Shown here in pieces: positions 51,647-59,423 of a stretch of 64,000 nucleotides of DNA. This stretch comes from BOG-931 sp963781725. GTDB taxonomy: Bacteria; Pseudomonadota; Alphaproteobacteria; Rhizobiales; Xanthobacteraceae. Made by a program: the position numbers and the translations under genes. Position 1 is the first letter of the stretch. Every line of letters starts with the position of its first letter. Location of the stretch: contig CAWAGV010000001.1 of assembly GCA_963781725.1 (NCBI GenBank), forward strand, positions 1,488,001-1,552,000. Reading direction: 5' to 3'. Under the pieces are notes generated by a model. The model made no database searches. It worked only from the letters and a program-made list of their open reading frames with translations, and was not told the origin of the DNA.

Positions 51647-51658
51647 TCGCTCTCCTGA

Positions 51659-52651
51659 TCAATCAAACTTGATTCCGGCGAACTTGATGACTTTCGCCCA
51701 CTTTTCGTTTTCGAACGCGATCAGCTTGCCGTAGTCCGCAGCCGACATTTTCGTCGGCACGTTGCCAAGGTCGATAAGCCGCGATTTGACCTTGCCGTCG
51801 TCGAGCGCAGTTCCGATAGCCTGATTGAGTTTGGCAAGGATATCCGGCGGAGTTCCGGTCGGCGCACCGAAGCCGAGCCAGCCGTCAACCTCGTAGCCAG
51901 GCACGGACTCGCCAACTGTCGGAACATCCGGCATGGAAGCCACCCGCGCCTCCGTCGTCACTGCCATGGCGTGAAGCTTGCCTGCTTTGACATGGCCGAT
52001 CGCCGAAATAATCGGATCGAACATAAGCTGGGCGCGACCGGCAATGAGGTCGGTCTGCGCTTCCACTTCGCCATGTCCGGGAACGTGGAACAGGTCGACA
52101 CCGGCCATCATCTTGAACAACTCTCCGGCGATGTGAGACAGGTTGCCGGTGCCGTTCGAGGTGAAAATAACCTTGCCCGGATTGGCTTTGGCGTACGCTA
52201 TCAGCTCCGGAATTGTCTTCGGCGGGAAATCCGGATTGGAGACGACGACGAACGGTGTGGCACCGAGCGAGCCGACCGGCACGATGTCGCGCAAAAAGCT
52301 GAAATTGAGATTTTGATGCAGCAGGCCGCTGATCATGTTCGGTGTCGCAATCAACAGCAGCGTGTAGCCGTCTGGATTGGCACGCACCACCGTTTCTGTC
52401 GAAATGTTGGTGCCGGCGCCGGGCCGGTCATCGGTGATGAACTGTTGACCGAGACTTCCGGACAGCGCGTCCGCGAGGATGCGCGCGGCAACGTCGGGCG
52501 CGCTCCCCGCGGTATAGCCGACGACAAGACGGACCGGCCGCGACGGATAAGCCTCCGCCCATACTTTCGGCACCAAGACGGCTTGCGGCAACAATGAAAG
52601 CGCAGGCGCGGCCGCGGCCAGCCGCAGCAATTCCCGGCGGGCAACACTCAT
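51659..52651 (-). CDS. Bug/TctC-type receptor (array copy 5)
   Basis: 330 residues, with GGGGGAGGAAA 2-3 bases before the ATG. Signal 'VARRELLRLAAAAPALSLLP', longer than in the other copies; mature start 'YPSRPVRLVVGYTAGSAPDV'. Inner motifs 'TDDRPGAGTNISTETVVRANPDG', 'AYAKANPGKVIFTSNGTGNLSHIAG' and an unusual ligand loop 'HVPGHGEVEAQTDLIAGRAQ' in which the family's 'PYRG' is replaced by 'PGHGEVEAQ'. End 'WAKVIKFAGIKFD'. The loop change suggests another ligand. Confidence 0.92.
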   Translation of the reverse strand: MSVARRELLRLAAAAPALSLLPQAVLVPKVWAEAYPSRPVRLVVGYTAGSAPDVAARILADALSGSLGQQFITDDRPGAGTNISTETVVRANPDGYTLLLIATPNMISGLLHQNLNFSFLRDIVPVGSLGATPFVVVSNPDFPPKTIPELIAYAKANPGKVIFTSNGTGNLSHIAGELFKMMAGVDLFHVPGHGEVEAQTDLIAGRAQLMFDPIISAIGHVKAGKLHAMAVTTEARVASMPDVPTVGESVPGYEVDGWLGFGAPTGTPPDILAKLNQAIGTALDDGKVKSRLIDLGNVPTKMSAADYGKLIAFENEKWAKVIKFAGIKFD

Positions 52652-52690
52652 GGTTTCCTCCCCCTGCCGATTGGACGGTTCGTGCGCCGT

Positions 52691-53662
52691 CTACTCGGCT
52701 TTGATATTGGCGAACTGAACGACCTTCGCCCACTTCTCGGTATCGGCCGCGATCAGCGCCTTGAATTGCGCCCGCGAACTCGAAAATGCCGGCGCGCCAA
52801 GATCGGCCAGCCGCGCCGTGAACGCCGGATCGGCCAGCGCCGCATTGATCGCGCCGTGAACCTTATCAAGGATTTCTTCCGGAGTATTCGCCGGCGCCCC
52901 GATGCCTTGCCAGCCGCTCGCCTCGTAGCCTGGAACGGTGTCGGCGATCGGCGGCACATCGGGCAGCGCGTCATAGCGTGTTGCCGTCGTCACGCCGAGC
53001 GGCCGCAGCTTGCCGTCCTTGATAGAGCCGATCGACGAGGTGACCAGATCGAACAGGCATTGCAGCCGGCCGCTCAACAGGTCGGGGACAGCCGGTCCGG
53101 TACCGTGATAATGCACCGGCACCAGTTCGACGCCGGTCATCATTTCGAACAGCGAACCGTACATGTGCGGCCCGCTGCCCGGGCCGCCGGTGCCCATATT
53201 GAGCTTGCCGGGATTGGCCTTGGCATAGGCGATGAACTCGGCAACGGTTTTCACCGGCAATGACGGATGCACTTCGAGCACACCGCCGGCACGGCTCATG
53301 CTGGCGACGGGCGTGACGTCGCGAATGAAATCGTAGTCGAGGTCCTTGTAAATCGAGCCGTTCCAGGAATTGATCGTGGTGACGTTGAGCAGCGTGTAGC
53401 CGTCGGGCGACGCATGCGCGACCATGGCGGTGGCGATGTTGGTCGAAGCGCCGGGGCGGTTTTCGACCACTACCGGCTGTCCGAGCCGTTCCGAAAGCCA
53501 CTGCGCGATCAATCGCGCCAGAATGTCGGCGGCGCCGGATGGCGCGAAGCCGACCAGCAGGCGGACCGGACGTGTCGGATAATCGGCCGCCAGCGCCGGC
53601 ATGGGAAATGCCGCAGCAGTCGCGCCCGCGAACTGCAATAAATGGCGGCGATGGATGGCCAT
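52691..53662 (-). CDS. Bug/TctC-type receptor (array copy 6, first transcribed)
   Basis: 323 residues from the ATG at 53662; the longer frame from 53929 is antisense to the zinc transporter gene and is not coding. Signal 'IHRRHLLQFAGATAAAFP'; mature start 'YPTRPVRLLVGFAPSGAADI'. Inner motifs 'VENRPGASTNIATAMVAHASPDG', 'AYAKANPGKLNMGTGGPGSGPHMYG' and 'VHYHGTGPAVPDLLSGRLQCLFD'; end 'WAKVVQFANIKAE'. No strong ribosome site. The only room for a shared promoter of the array is the 72-base gap to the divergent CDF gene at 53735. Confidence 0.9.
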   Translation of the reverse strand: MAIHRRHLLQFAGATAAAFPMPALAADYPTRPVRLLVGFAPSGAADILARLIAQWLSERLGQPVVVENRPGASTNIATAMVAHASPDGYTLLNVTTINSWNGSIYKDLDYDFIRDVTPVASMSRAGGVLEVHPSLPVKTVAEFIAYAKANPGKLNMGTGGPGSGPHMYGSLFEMMTGVELVPVHYHGTGPAVPDLLSGRLQCLFDLVTSSIGSIKDGKLRPLGVTTATRYDALPDVPPIADTVPGYEASGWQGIGAPANTPEEILDKVHGAINAALADPAFTARLADLGAPAFSSSRAQFKALIAADTEKWAKVVQFANIKAE

Positions 53663-53734
53663 GCGGGAATTATAACTATTCAAAACCGGCTGTGAACGTT
53701 TCCAACCTGCGGAAAAATACCTTACATATGATGC

Positions 53735-54712
53735 ATGTCGTCGCATCACGGACACCACCATAGCCACGACCATGACCATGGTGGCCACGATCACCATGCC
53801 GGCCACAACCATGGCCATCATCACGGTCACTCGCATACGCCTGCCACGTTTGGCACCGCTTTTGCGATCGCAACCGCGCTGAATGTCGGTCTCGTTGCCA
53901 TGCAGGTGATTTACGGCCTGTTGGCGCACTCAATGGCGCTTTTAGCCGACGCCGGCCACAACGCCGGCGACGTCCTGGCGCTGCTCCTGGCCTGGGGCAG
54001 TCACGCAATTTCACAAAGGAATCCGACCGAGCGCTACACTTACGGCTTCCGCTCGACGTCGATCATGGCGGCGCTGATCAACGCCACTATTCTTCTGGTC
54101 GTAACCGGCGCCATTGCCTGGGCTGCGATCGAACGGTTCTTCGATCCACAGCCTGTTGGCGGCGCCATCGTGATGGTGGTGGCCGCTCTCGCCATCGCCA
54201 TCAACGGCGCTGCCGCGGCCATCCTCGCGCGCGGCAACACCGAAGACCTCAATGTCTATGGCGCATTCCTGCATCTTATGGCGGATGCGGCGGTCTCCGC
54301 CGGCGTGGTCGTCGCCGGACTGCTCATCCTCCTGACCGGCTGGCTATGGGTCGATCCGGTGGCGAGCCTGATCATTTCCGCGGTCATCGTCTGGAGCACA
54401 TGGGGCTTGCTGCGCGACGCAATCAAAATGTCGCTGCACGGCGTGCCGCCGCAAATCGACCCGGCAGCCGTGCGCGGCTTTCTGCAATCGCTGCCTGCCG
54501 TCACCGACGTTCACGACCTGCACATTTGGCCGATGAGCACCACAGAAACGGCGCTCACGTGCCATCTGGTCATACCGGATAGCTATCCGGAGCCGGAATT
54601 TCTCGATGTCGTCTATGTCGGATTGCAGCAGCGCTTCGGCATCGGCCATCCGACCATTCAGATCGAACGTGGCGATCGCCCTTGCAAGCTGTCGCCTGCG
54701 CACGTCGTCTAG
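53735..54712 (+). CDS. Zinc/cobalt CDF exporter with histidine-rich N-terminus
   Basis: 325 residues. The first 35 residues hold about 18 histidines ('HHGHHHSHDHDHGGHDHHAG'), a metal-buffering tail. Six membrane segments follow. The transport site is His/Asp in segment 2 ('ADAGHNAGD') and His/Asp in segment 5 ('LHLMADAAVSAG'), the zinc-type arrangement. A C-terminal domain ends in 'VHDLHIWPMSTTETALTCHLVIP'. It is of the CzcD/ZitB group. The start is the ATG at 53735; another ATG lies 4 bases upstream out of frame. It is divergent from the Bug array. Confidence 0.92.
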   Translation: MSSHHGHHHSHDHDHGGHDHHAGHNHGHHHGHSHTPATFGTAFAIATALNVGLVAMQVIYGLLAHSMALLADAGHNAGDVLALLLAWGSHAISQRNPTERYTYGFRSTSIMAALINATILLVVTGAIAWAAIERFFDPQPVGGAIVMVVAALAIAINGAAAAILARGNTEDLNVYGAFLHLMADAAVSAGVVVAGLLILLTGWLWVDPVASLIISAVIVWSTWGLLRDAIKMSLHGVPPQIDPAAVRGFLQSLPAVTDVHDLHIWPMSTTETALTCHLVIPDSYPEPEFLDVVYVGLQQRFGIGHPTIQIERGDRPCKLSPAHVV

Positions 54713-54809
54713 TGGTCCCATTCAAATATTCGCACTCGGTTTCGGTAAACGCGGTGCGCATGTTTGAACACGGGACTGCCAGCAAGAAGAACCGGCGGCA
54801 CTCCACGCG

Positions 54810-56063
54810 ATGAGCGATCTTTCGGTTTCAGCAATTCGACCCGCGCCGCTATTCCACCATCGCCCGTTCCGGCTGCTTTTCACGACGCGCACCGCGGCCA
54901 ATACCGCAAACCAGATGCAAGCGGTCGCGGTGGGCTGGCTGGTCTACGACCTCACCGGCAGCGCGCTGGCGCTCGGCTTGATCGGGCTGGTGCAATTCAT
55001 CCCGCCGCTCGCGCTTTCGCTGGTTGCCGGACAGGTCGTTGATCGGTACAGCCGCAAGCTCATTCTGATCTGTTGCTACATCGTCGAGTTCACGGTGTCC
55101 GCGGCCTTGCTGGCGCTGGCCGTGTTGGCCGATCGTCCGGTGCGGCTGATCTTCGGACTGCTGCTGATCAATGCGATAGCCCGGACTTTCGAGGGGCCCG
55201 CCCTGCAATCGCTGGTGCCTTCGACGGTGCCGCGCGAGATCCTGATGCGTGCGGTATCCGCACACGCTTCCGCCGGAAAAATGTCGCAACTGATCGGCCC
55301 GGCGCTCGGCGGACTGCTGTACGCCTTCGGCGCCGGCGTCGATTTCGGGCTTTGCGCCGTGCTGATCCTGATCGCAGGGGTCGCGAGCATCCTGCTCCCG
55401 GTCCCGCCGGCGCCCGCGGAACCGCCGAAGGTAACGTGGACCACAGTCGTCGCCGGCATCCGCTTCATCTGGCACGAGCAGGCGGTGCTCGGCGCGATGT
55501 CGCTCGACCTCGCCGCAACATTGTTCGGCGGCGTCGTGGCGCTGCTGCCGATCTTCGCCCGCGACATCTTGCAGATCAATTCATGGGGTTTTGGACTGTT
55601 GCGTGCGGCCCCCGCCACCGGCGCACTGATCGTCGCCGCCGTGCTGACGCGCATGACCATCAACCGCTCCGGCGGCCGCATCATGCTCGGCGCCGTCGCC
55701 GTCTATGGCATCGCGACGATCGCATTCGGACTGTCCGGCCATGCCAGCCTCTCGCTTATCATGCTGATGATCGTAGGCGGCGCCGATATGCTATCGACCG
55801 TGATCCGCCAATCGCTGATCCAGTTCGCCACGCCCGACGACATGCGCGGCCGTGTCTTTGCCGTCAACGCGCTGTTCGTGAACACGTCGAGCCAGATCGG
55901 AATGTTCGAGTCCGGGGTCACCGCGGACTGGTTCGGCGCGGTCGGCTCGGCCGCGCTCGGCGGCGCAGCCGTGCTGGCGATTGTCGCAATCTGGGCTTGG
56001 CGCTTCCCGACATTGCGCAACGTGCAACGTCCGGATCAGCTTGTGACGATGCGCTCTAAATAG
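54810..56063 (+). CDS. Major facilitator superfamily exporter (EntS-like)
   Basis: 417 residues with twelve membrane segments. N-terminal 'FRLLFTTRTAANTANQMQAVAVGWLVYDLTGSALALGLIGL' in parts, and the loop motif 'GQVVDRYSRKLILI', point to the MFS_3 group that includes EntS, which exports siderophores or small molecules. A conserved 'TPDDMRGRVFAVNALFVNTSSQIGMFESG' in parts is also typical. The cargo is unknown. A strong terminator hairpin follows 10 bases after the stop codon. Confidence 0.88.
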   Translation: MSDLSVSAIRPAPLFHHRPFRLLFTTRTAANTANQMQAVAVGWLVYDLTGSALALGLIGLVQFIPPLALSLVAGQVVDRYSRKLILICCYIVEFTVSAALLALAVLADRPVRLIFGLLLINAIARTFEGPALQSLVPSTVPREILMRAVSAHASAGKMSQLIGPALGGLLYAFGAGVDFGLCAVLILIAGVASILLPVPPAPAEPPKVTWTTVVAGIRFIWHEQAVLGAMSLDLAATLFGGVVALLPIFARDILQINSWGFGLLRAAPATGALIVAAVLTRMTINRSGGRIMLGAVAVYGIATIAFGLSGHASLSLIMLMIVGGADMLSTVIRQSLIQFATPDDMRGRVFAVNALFVNTSSQIGMFESGVTADWFGAVGSAALGGAAVLAIVAIWAWRFPTLRNVQRPDQLVTMRSK

Positions 56064-56072
56064 ACAACGAAA

Positions 56073-56098
56073 AGCCCGCGCCAACTCCGGCGCGGGCT
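56073..56098 (-). terminator. Bidirectional rho-independent terminator
   Basis: AGCCCGCGCC at 56073-56082 and GGCGCGGGCT at 56089-56098 form a perfect 10-pair stem with loop AACTCC. On the minus strand the stem is followed by TTTCGTTGT, giving a U-rich tail, so it ends the DUF1236-type gene (stop at 56123). It lies 10 bases after the MFS gene stop and can serve that gene too, although the plus-strand tail has few T residues. Confidence 0.8.
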
Positions 56099-56122
56099 CT
56101 GGCATTGAGACAGCGCTGGCGG

Positions 56123-56938
56123 TTAAACCGGCAGGATATCCACGATCAGCATCGTGTTCGGATCGATGATCAGGAGCTGATTGCCGACCACGACGTATTG
56201 GAAGCCGCGATACTCCGGAACGATCTCGACGATGTCGGCAGGCAGGACCGCGACGCGAACCGTGCGCGGAACGGCGACGCCGACATTGATGCTGAAGTTC
56301 ACATTATCGACGCGCGCAACGTTGCGATCCTTGACGACAATATTTTTGACCTGCGTGCGCTGGGTTTCGGACAATTGGGCGGCCTTGCCGCCCGAAGCCC
56401 TGCCCTGAGTGTTCTGCTGAGCGGTGCCGCGGTCCGGGTTGTTACCTTGCGCATTGTCCTGGGTCCTGCTGCGATCCTGCGATTGCGCATTGTCCCGGGT
56501 CCTGTCGCGATCCTGCGATTGCGCATTGTCCCGGGTCCTGTCGCGATCCTGCGATTGCGCATTGTCCCGGGTCTTGCCCCGTTCTTGCGTCTCCGCGTCA
56601 CGGTCGCCCTTGCCGCCTTGCGTCTGCGCCCGGTCCTGCGCATTGGTGCCGGCCTTACCGGGTTGGTCCTGAGCGCCGCGCTGCATTGGCGTGTTGCCAC
56701 GCTCCTCGCCGCCTTGCACCTTTTTCTGCTCGTTCATTCCGCCGCCCTGCGGCTTGGTCTGCGTGGCACCTGGCGCCTGGCCTTGCGCCGCACCACCGGC
56801 ACCGCCCGGCGCCATTTGATGTTGCGTTCCGCCGGGCGCTGCCGCGCCACCGCCGCCGCGATCGTCCTGAGCCAGCGCACCCGCCGACCCGGTAATCAAG
56901 GCTGCCATCGCAACCGTGACCAACAGCTTCGTTTTCAT
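56123..56938 (-). CDS. DUF1236-type secreted protein with 12-residue repeats
   Basis: 271 residues from the ATG at 56938, with AGGAGAG close upstream. A signal peptide ends near 'SAGALAQDD'. The long middle (about 25-180) is disordered: Gly/Ala/Gln-rich, then 3.6 copies of a charged unit 'NAQSQDRDRTRD'. The C-terminal 90 residues ('LSETQRTQVKNIVVKDRNVARVDNVNFSINVGVAVPRTVRV' in parts; 'EIVPEYRGFQYVVVGNQLLIIDP') match DUF1236, common in rhizobial secreted proteins of unknown function. Terminator just downstream; promoter in 56939-57182. Confidence 0.82.
   Translation of the reverse strand: MKTKLLVTVAMAALITGSAGALAQDDRGGGGAAAPGGTQHQMAPGGAGGAAQGQAPGATQTKPQGGGMNEQKKVQGGEERGNTPMQRGAQDQPGKAGTNAQDRAQTQGGKGDRDAETQERGKTRDNAQSQDRDRTRDNAQSQDRDRTRDNAQSQDRSRTQDNAQGNNPDRGTAQQNTQGRASGGKAAQLSETQRTQVKNIVVKDRNVARVDNVNFSINVGVAVPRTVRVAVLPADIVEIVPEYRGFQYVVVGNQLLIIDPNTMLIVDILPV
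56449..56578 (-). repeat. 36-bp coding tandem repeat (3.6 copies)
   Basis: Units at 56449-56484, 56485-56520, 56521-56556 and a partial at 56557-56578. The second and third are identical and the first differs by a few bases. The unit is 36 bases, so reading frame is kept and copy number can change without breaking the DUF1236-type protein. Confidence 0.85.
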
Positions 56939-57182
56939 ATTCACTCTCCTTGTTGTCCCTCTGGTGTGTCGCATAAACGCAAATCACCGAAATCCGTGGC
57001 GACTACGCGCTCTTCTGAAAACTCATCGCAGACACGCATGTTCCGATATGCTTGATAAAAATGTCGAATATAAATGTGCGTTCATTCGCTGATTTGTTTT
57101 TTGTTCAGCGAGCGGAGCTAAAAATCAAAAACATTGAATTTGGCGTGGAACCTTTGCGCGCCGGCCGCGTTGGCGAACGTCG

Positions 57183-58346
57183 CTATTGCCATAAACGTCT
57201 GCTGGCAATGCGCGCTCCTTCAACCAGCGCTTTCAGCTTCGCCCAGACGATCGTCGGATGCACTTCATTCGATCCGGCAAATGAAGCAAAGCCGCAGTCC
57301 GCGCCCGCAATCACACGCTCCCGTCCGACAATCTCGGCGAAACGTACGAGACGCTGCGCCACCAGTTCGGGATGCTCGACCAGAACCGTCGACTGCGTGA
57401 TGACGCCGGGTATCAGCACCTTGTCGTCGGCGAGATTCGCGCGTTGCCAGTCTTCCCATTCGTGCTCATGACGCGGATTTGCAGCCTCAAATGAATAGGC
57501 ACCAGCCCGCACCTTGAGGATGATGTCGATAATGTCCCTGAGCTGCATGTCGTGGATGCGCGGGCCCATATTGATGCTGTAACAGGTATGGAAACGAATG
57601 CGGTCGGCGGGGATACCCGCAAGCGCCGAGTTGAGCGCCTCGACGCGCACGTCCGCCCATTTGCGGCACTGCGCGATATCGAGATCGGGCCGGGTAATGT
57701 AATAGGTGACGAGGAACGGATCGTCGATCTGGAGCAGGAATCCGGCATCGACGATGGCCCTGTATTCCTCGCGCATCGCTTCGGCGATGGCGAACGCGTA
57801 AGCCTCGGGCGTCGGATAATATTCATTCGGCGTCGTGGCCTCGACATTCGACGGAGCAATCGCCGGCACGAAGGCTTCGGCAGCGCCGCTGCCGGCGAAC
57901 GCCGCCTTGAGCGCATCCAGGTCGGCCTTGAGCGCGGCGTGGCCTTTGTACTTGATCGGCCCGGTACAGATCGTCAGTGCGCGGCGTCGCTTGGCGCTGA
58001 CCTGCGCCGCGCCTTCCGATTGATAGTATTCCGGGAATGCCGCCGTCTCGCGGCTGGTCGCGAACGGACTCGGCCGTTTGCCTTCGCGCTTCTCCAGGCC
58101 GTCCAGGCGCGATGCCGCATAGGTAATGAAGCTCGGCTTGCCCATCTCGCCGTCGTTGACGATGTCTATTCCGGTCTCGACCTGCTGAGCGATGCAATCC
58201 TTGACCGCCGCCCGCACCCGTTCGGCATAGACGCGCTCGTCAACCGGCGCGCCGTCCATGCGCGCCGCCATCATCTCGAACAAATCTTCCGGCCGCGGCA
58301 GGCTGCCGACATGGGTTGTCAGGGTACGGTCAGTGCTGAGTTTCAT
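57183..58346 (-). CDS. MetE-core-like methyltransferase family protein (5-methyltetrahydropteroyltriglutamate-homocysteine type)
   Basis: 387 residues from the ATG at 58346, with GGAATTGGA upstream. It corresponds to the C-terminal catalytic half of cobalamin-independent methionine synthase. Zinc ligands are kept: His253 and Cys255 ('RFHTCYSINMG'), Glu287 ('YSFEAANPRHE') and Cys351 ('GADCGFASF'). Start 'LTTHVGSLPRPEDLFEMM' is typical of the stand-alone core family. Such short forms use other methyl donors or act on small thiols or thioethers, so it need not make methionine. It is divergent from the Bug gene at 58424, with 77 bases between. Confidence 0.85.
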   Translation of the reverse strand: MKLSTDRTLTTHVGSLPRPEDLFEMMAARMDGAPVDERVYAERVRAAVKDCIAQQVETGIDIVNDGEMGKPSFITYAASRLDGLEKREGKRPSPFATSRETAAFPEYYQSEGAAQVSAKRRRALTICTGPIKYKGHAALKADLDALKAAFAGSGAAEAFVPAIAPSNVEATTPNEYYPTPEAYAFAIAEAMREEYRAIVDAGFLLQIDDPFLVTYYITRPDLDIAQCRKWADVRVEALNSALAGIPADRIRFHTCYSINMGPRIHDMQLRDIIDIILKVRAGAYSFEAANPRHEHEWEDWQRANLADDKVLIPGVITQSTVLVEHPELVAQRLVRFAEIVGRERVIAGADCGFASFAGSNEVHPTIVWAKLKALVEGARIASRRLWQ

Positions 58347-58423
58347 GATCCAATTCCATCGTGGGAAGCTGCCCCACGCCACGGTTGTCGTGATCGGCGG
58401 CGCCACTCTATACTGTGATCACG

Positions 58424-59407
58424 ATGAGGAAACTGCTTCAAGGCGCGCTGCTGCTTTGCGGTGCATGGGTGGCGGCGGCGAGTGCGTTCCCGGCGCAGGC
58501 TCAGAGCAATTTTCCGTCGCGGCCGATCAAGATGTATGTGCCGTTTCCGCCGGGTGGCGGCATCGACGTCACGGCGCGAATCTTCGCCGACAAGGCCTCG
58601 GACATACTGGGTCAGCAGATCGCCATCATCAATCAGGGCGGTGGCGGCGGCGCGATTGCCACCGATGCCGTCGTGCGCGCCGAGCCTGACGGTTACACCC
58701 TGCTCTATCATTCGGTGACAGGCATCGTTCATGCGTCGGTGACGCCCGATCTGCCGTACGATTGGCTGCGCGATCTTGCGCCGGTGTCGCTGATCACCCG
58801 CTTTGCGCCGGTGATGATCGTAACGCCGTCGCTTCCGGTGAAGGACATGAAGGACTTCATCGCGCTGCTGAAAGCCAATCCGGGAAAATACAGTTATGGC
58901 TCGTCGGGTACCGGCACCGCCGTTCACCTGATCACCGAGCTGTTCAAGGAAAAAGCCGGGGTCGATATCGTTCATGTGCCGTACCGCGGCACGGTTGCGG
59001 TACTGCCCGACCTGATGTCCGGCCGCGTCGTGATGATGATCGACGGCGTGCCCGCCGAGACCAGCAATATCCGCAACGGCACAGTGCGCGCGCTTGCGGT
59101 AACGACCGCGGCGCGCTCGCCGTCGCTGCCGGATGTGCCAACCATGCGCGAAGCCGGCGTCGCTTACGAGGCGCCGTTCTGGACCGGCCTCTACGCGCCG
59201 ATCAAGACGCCGAAGGACATCATCGACAAGCTTTCCGCCGCTGCGGCCAAAGCCATGCAGGACCCGGCGGTCATCAAGCGGCTCGCCGATATCGGCACGG
59301 AAGCGGTCGGTTCCACGCCGGCCACGCTCGATACCGACACGCGCGGGCAGTTCGCGCTCTACCGCAAGCTGGTCAAAGACAATCCGTCGCTGCTGAACGG
59401 CCAGTAG
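58424..59407 (+). CDS. Bug/TctC-type receptor, separate from the array
   Basis: 327 residues from the ATG at 58424 (a GTG at 58415 would add three). It has a plain Sec signal ('KLLQGALLLCGAWVAAASA') rather than the twin-arginine type of the six array members. Mature start 'FPSRPIKMYVPFPPGGGIDV', then 'INQGGGGGAIATDAVVRAEPDG' instead of 'ENRPGA...N', and end 'KLVKDNPSLLNGQ' without the array's 'IKxx' tail. It is thus a different Bug subgroup. The divergent MetE-core-like gene may share its control region. It likely binds an organic acid. Confidence 0.92.
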   Translation: MRKLLQGALLLCGAWVAAASAFPAQAQSNFPSRPIKMYVPFPPGGGIDVTARIFADKASDILGQQIAIINQGGGGGAIATDAVVRAEPDGYTLLYHSVTGIVHASVTPDLPYDWLRDLAPVSLITRFAPVMIVTPSLPVKDMKDFIALLKANPGKYSYGSSGTGTAVHLITELFKEKAGVDIVHVPYRGTVAVLPDLMSGRVVMMIDGVPAETSNIRNGTVRALAVTTAARSPSLPDVPTMREAGVAYEAPFWTGLYAPIKTPKDIIDKLSAAAAKAMQDPAVIKRLADIGTEAVGSTPATLDTDTRGQFALYRKLVKDNPSLLNGQ

Positions 59408-59423
59408 GCTGCGGCGATGGCGC

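Noticed and set aside
52691..53929. A longer form of Bug copy 6 starting at 53929
   Set aside because: The extra N-terminal 89 residues are antisense to the His-rich part of the CDF gene (runs of Met/Val). The twin-arginine-like signal starts at 53662.
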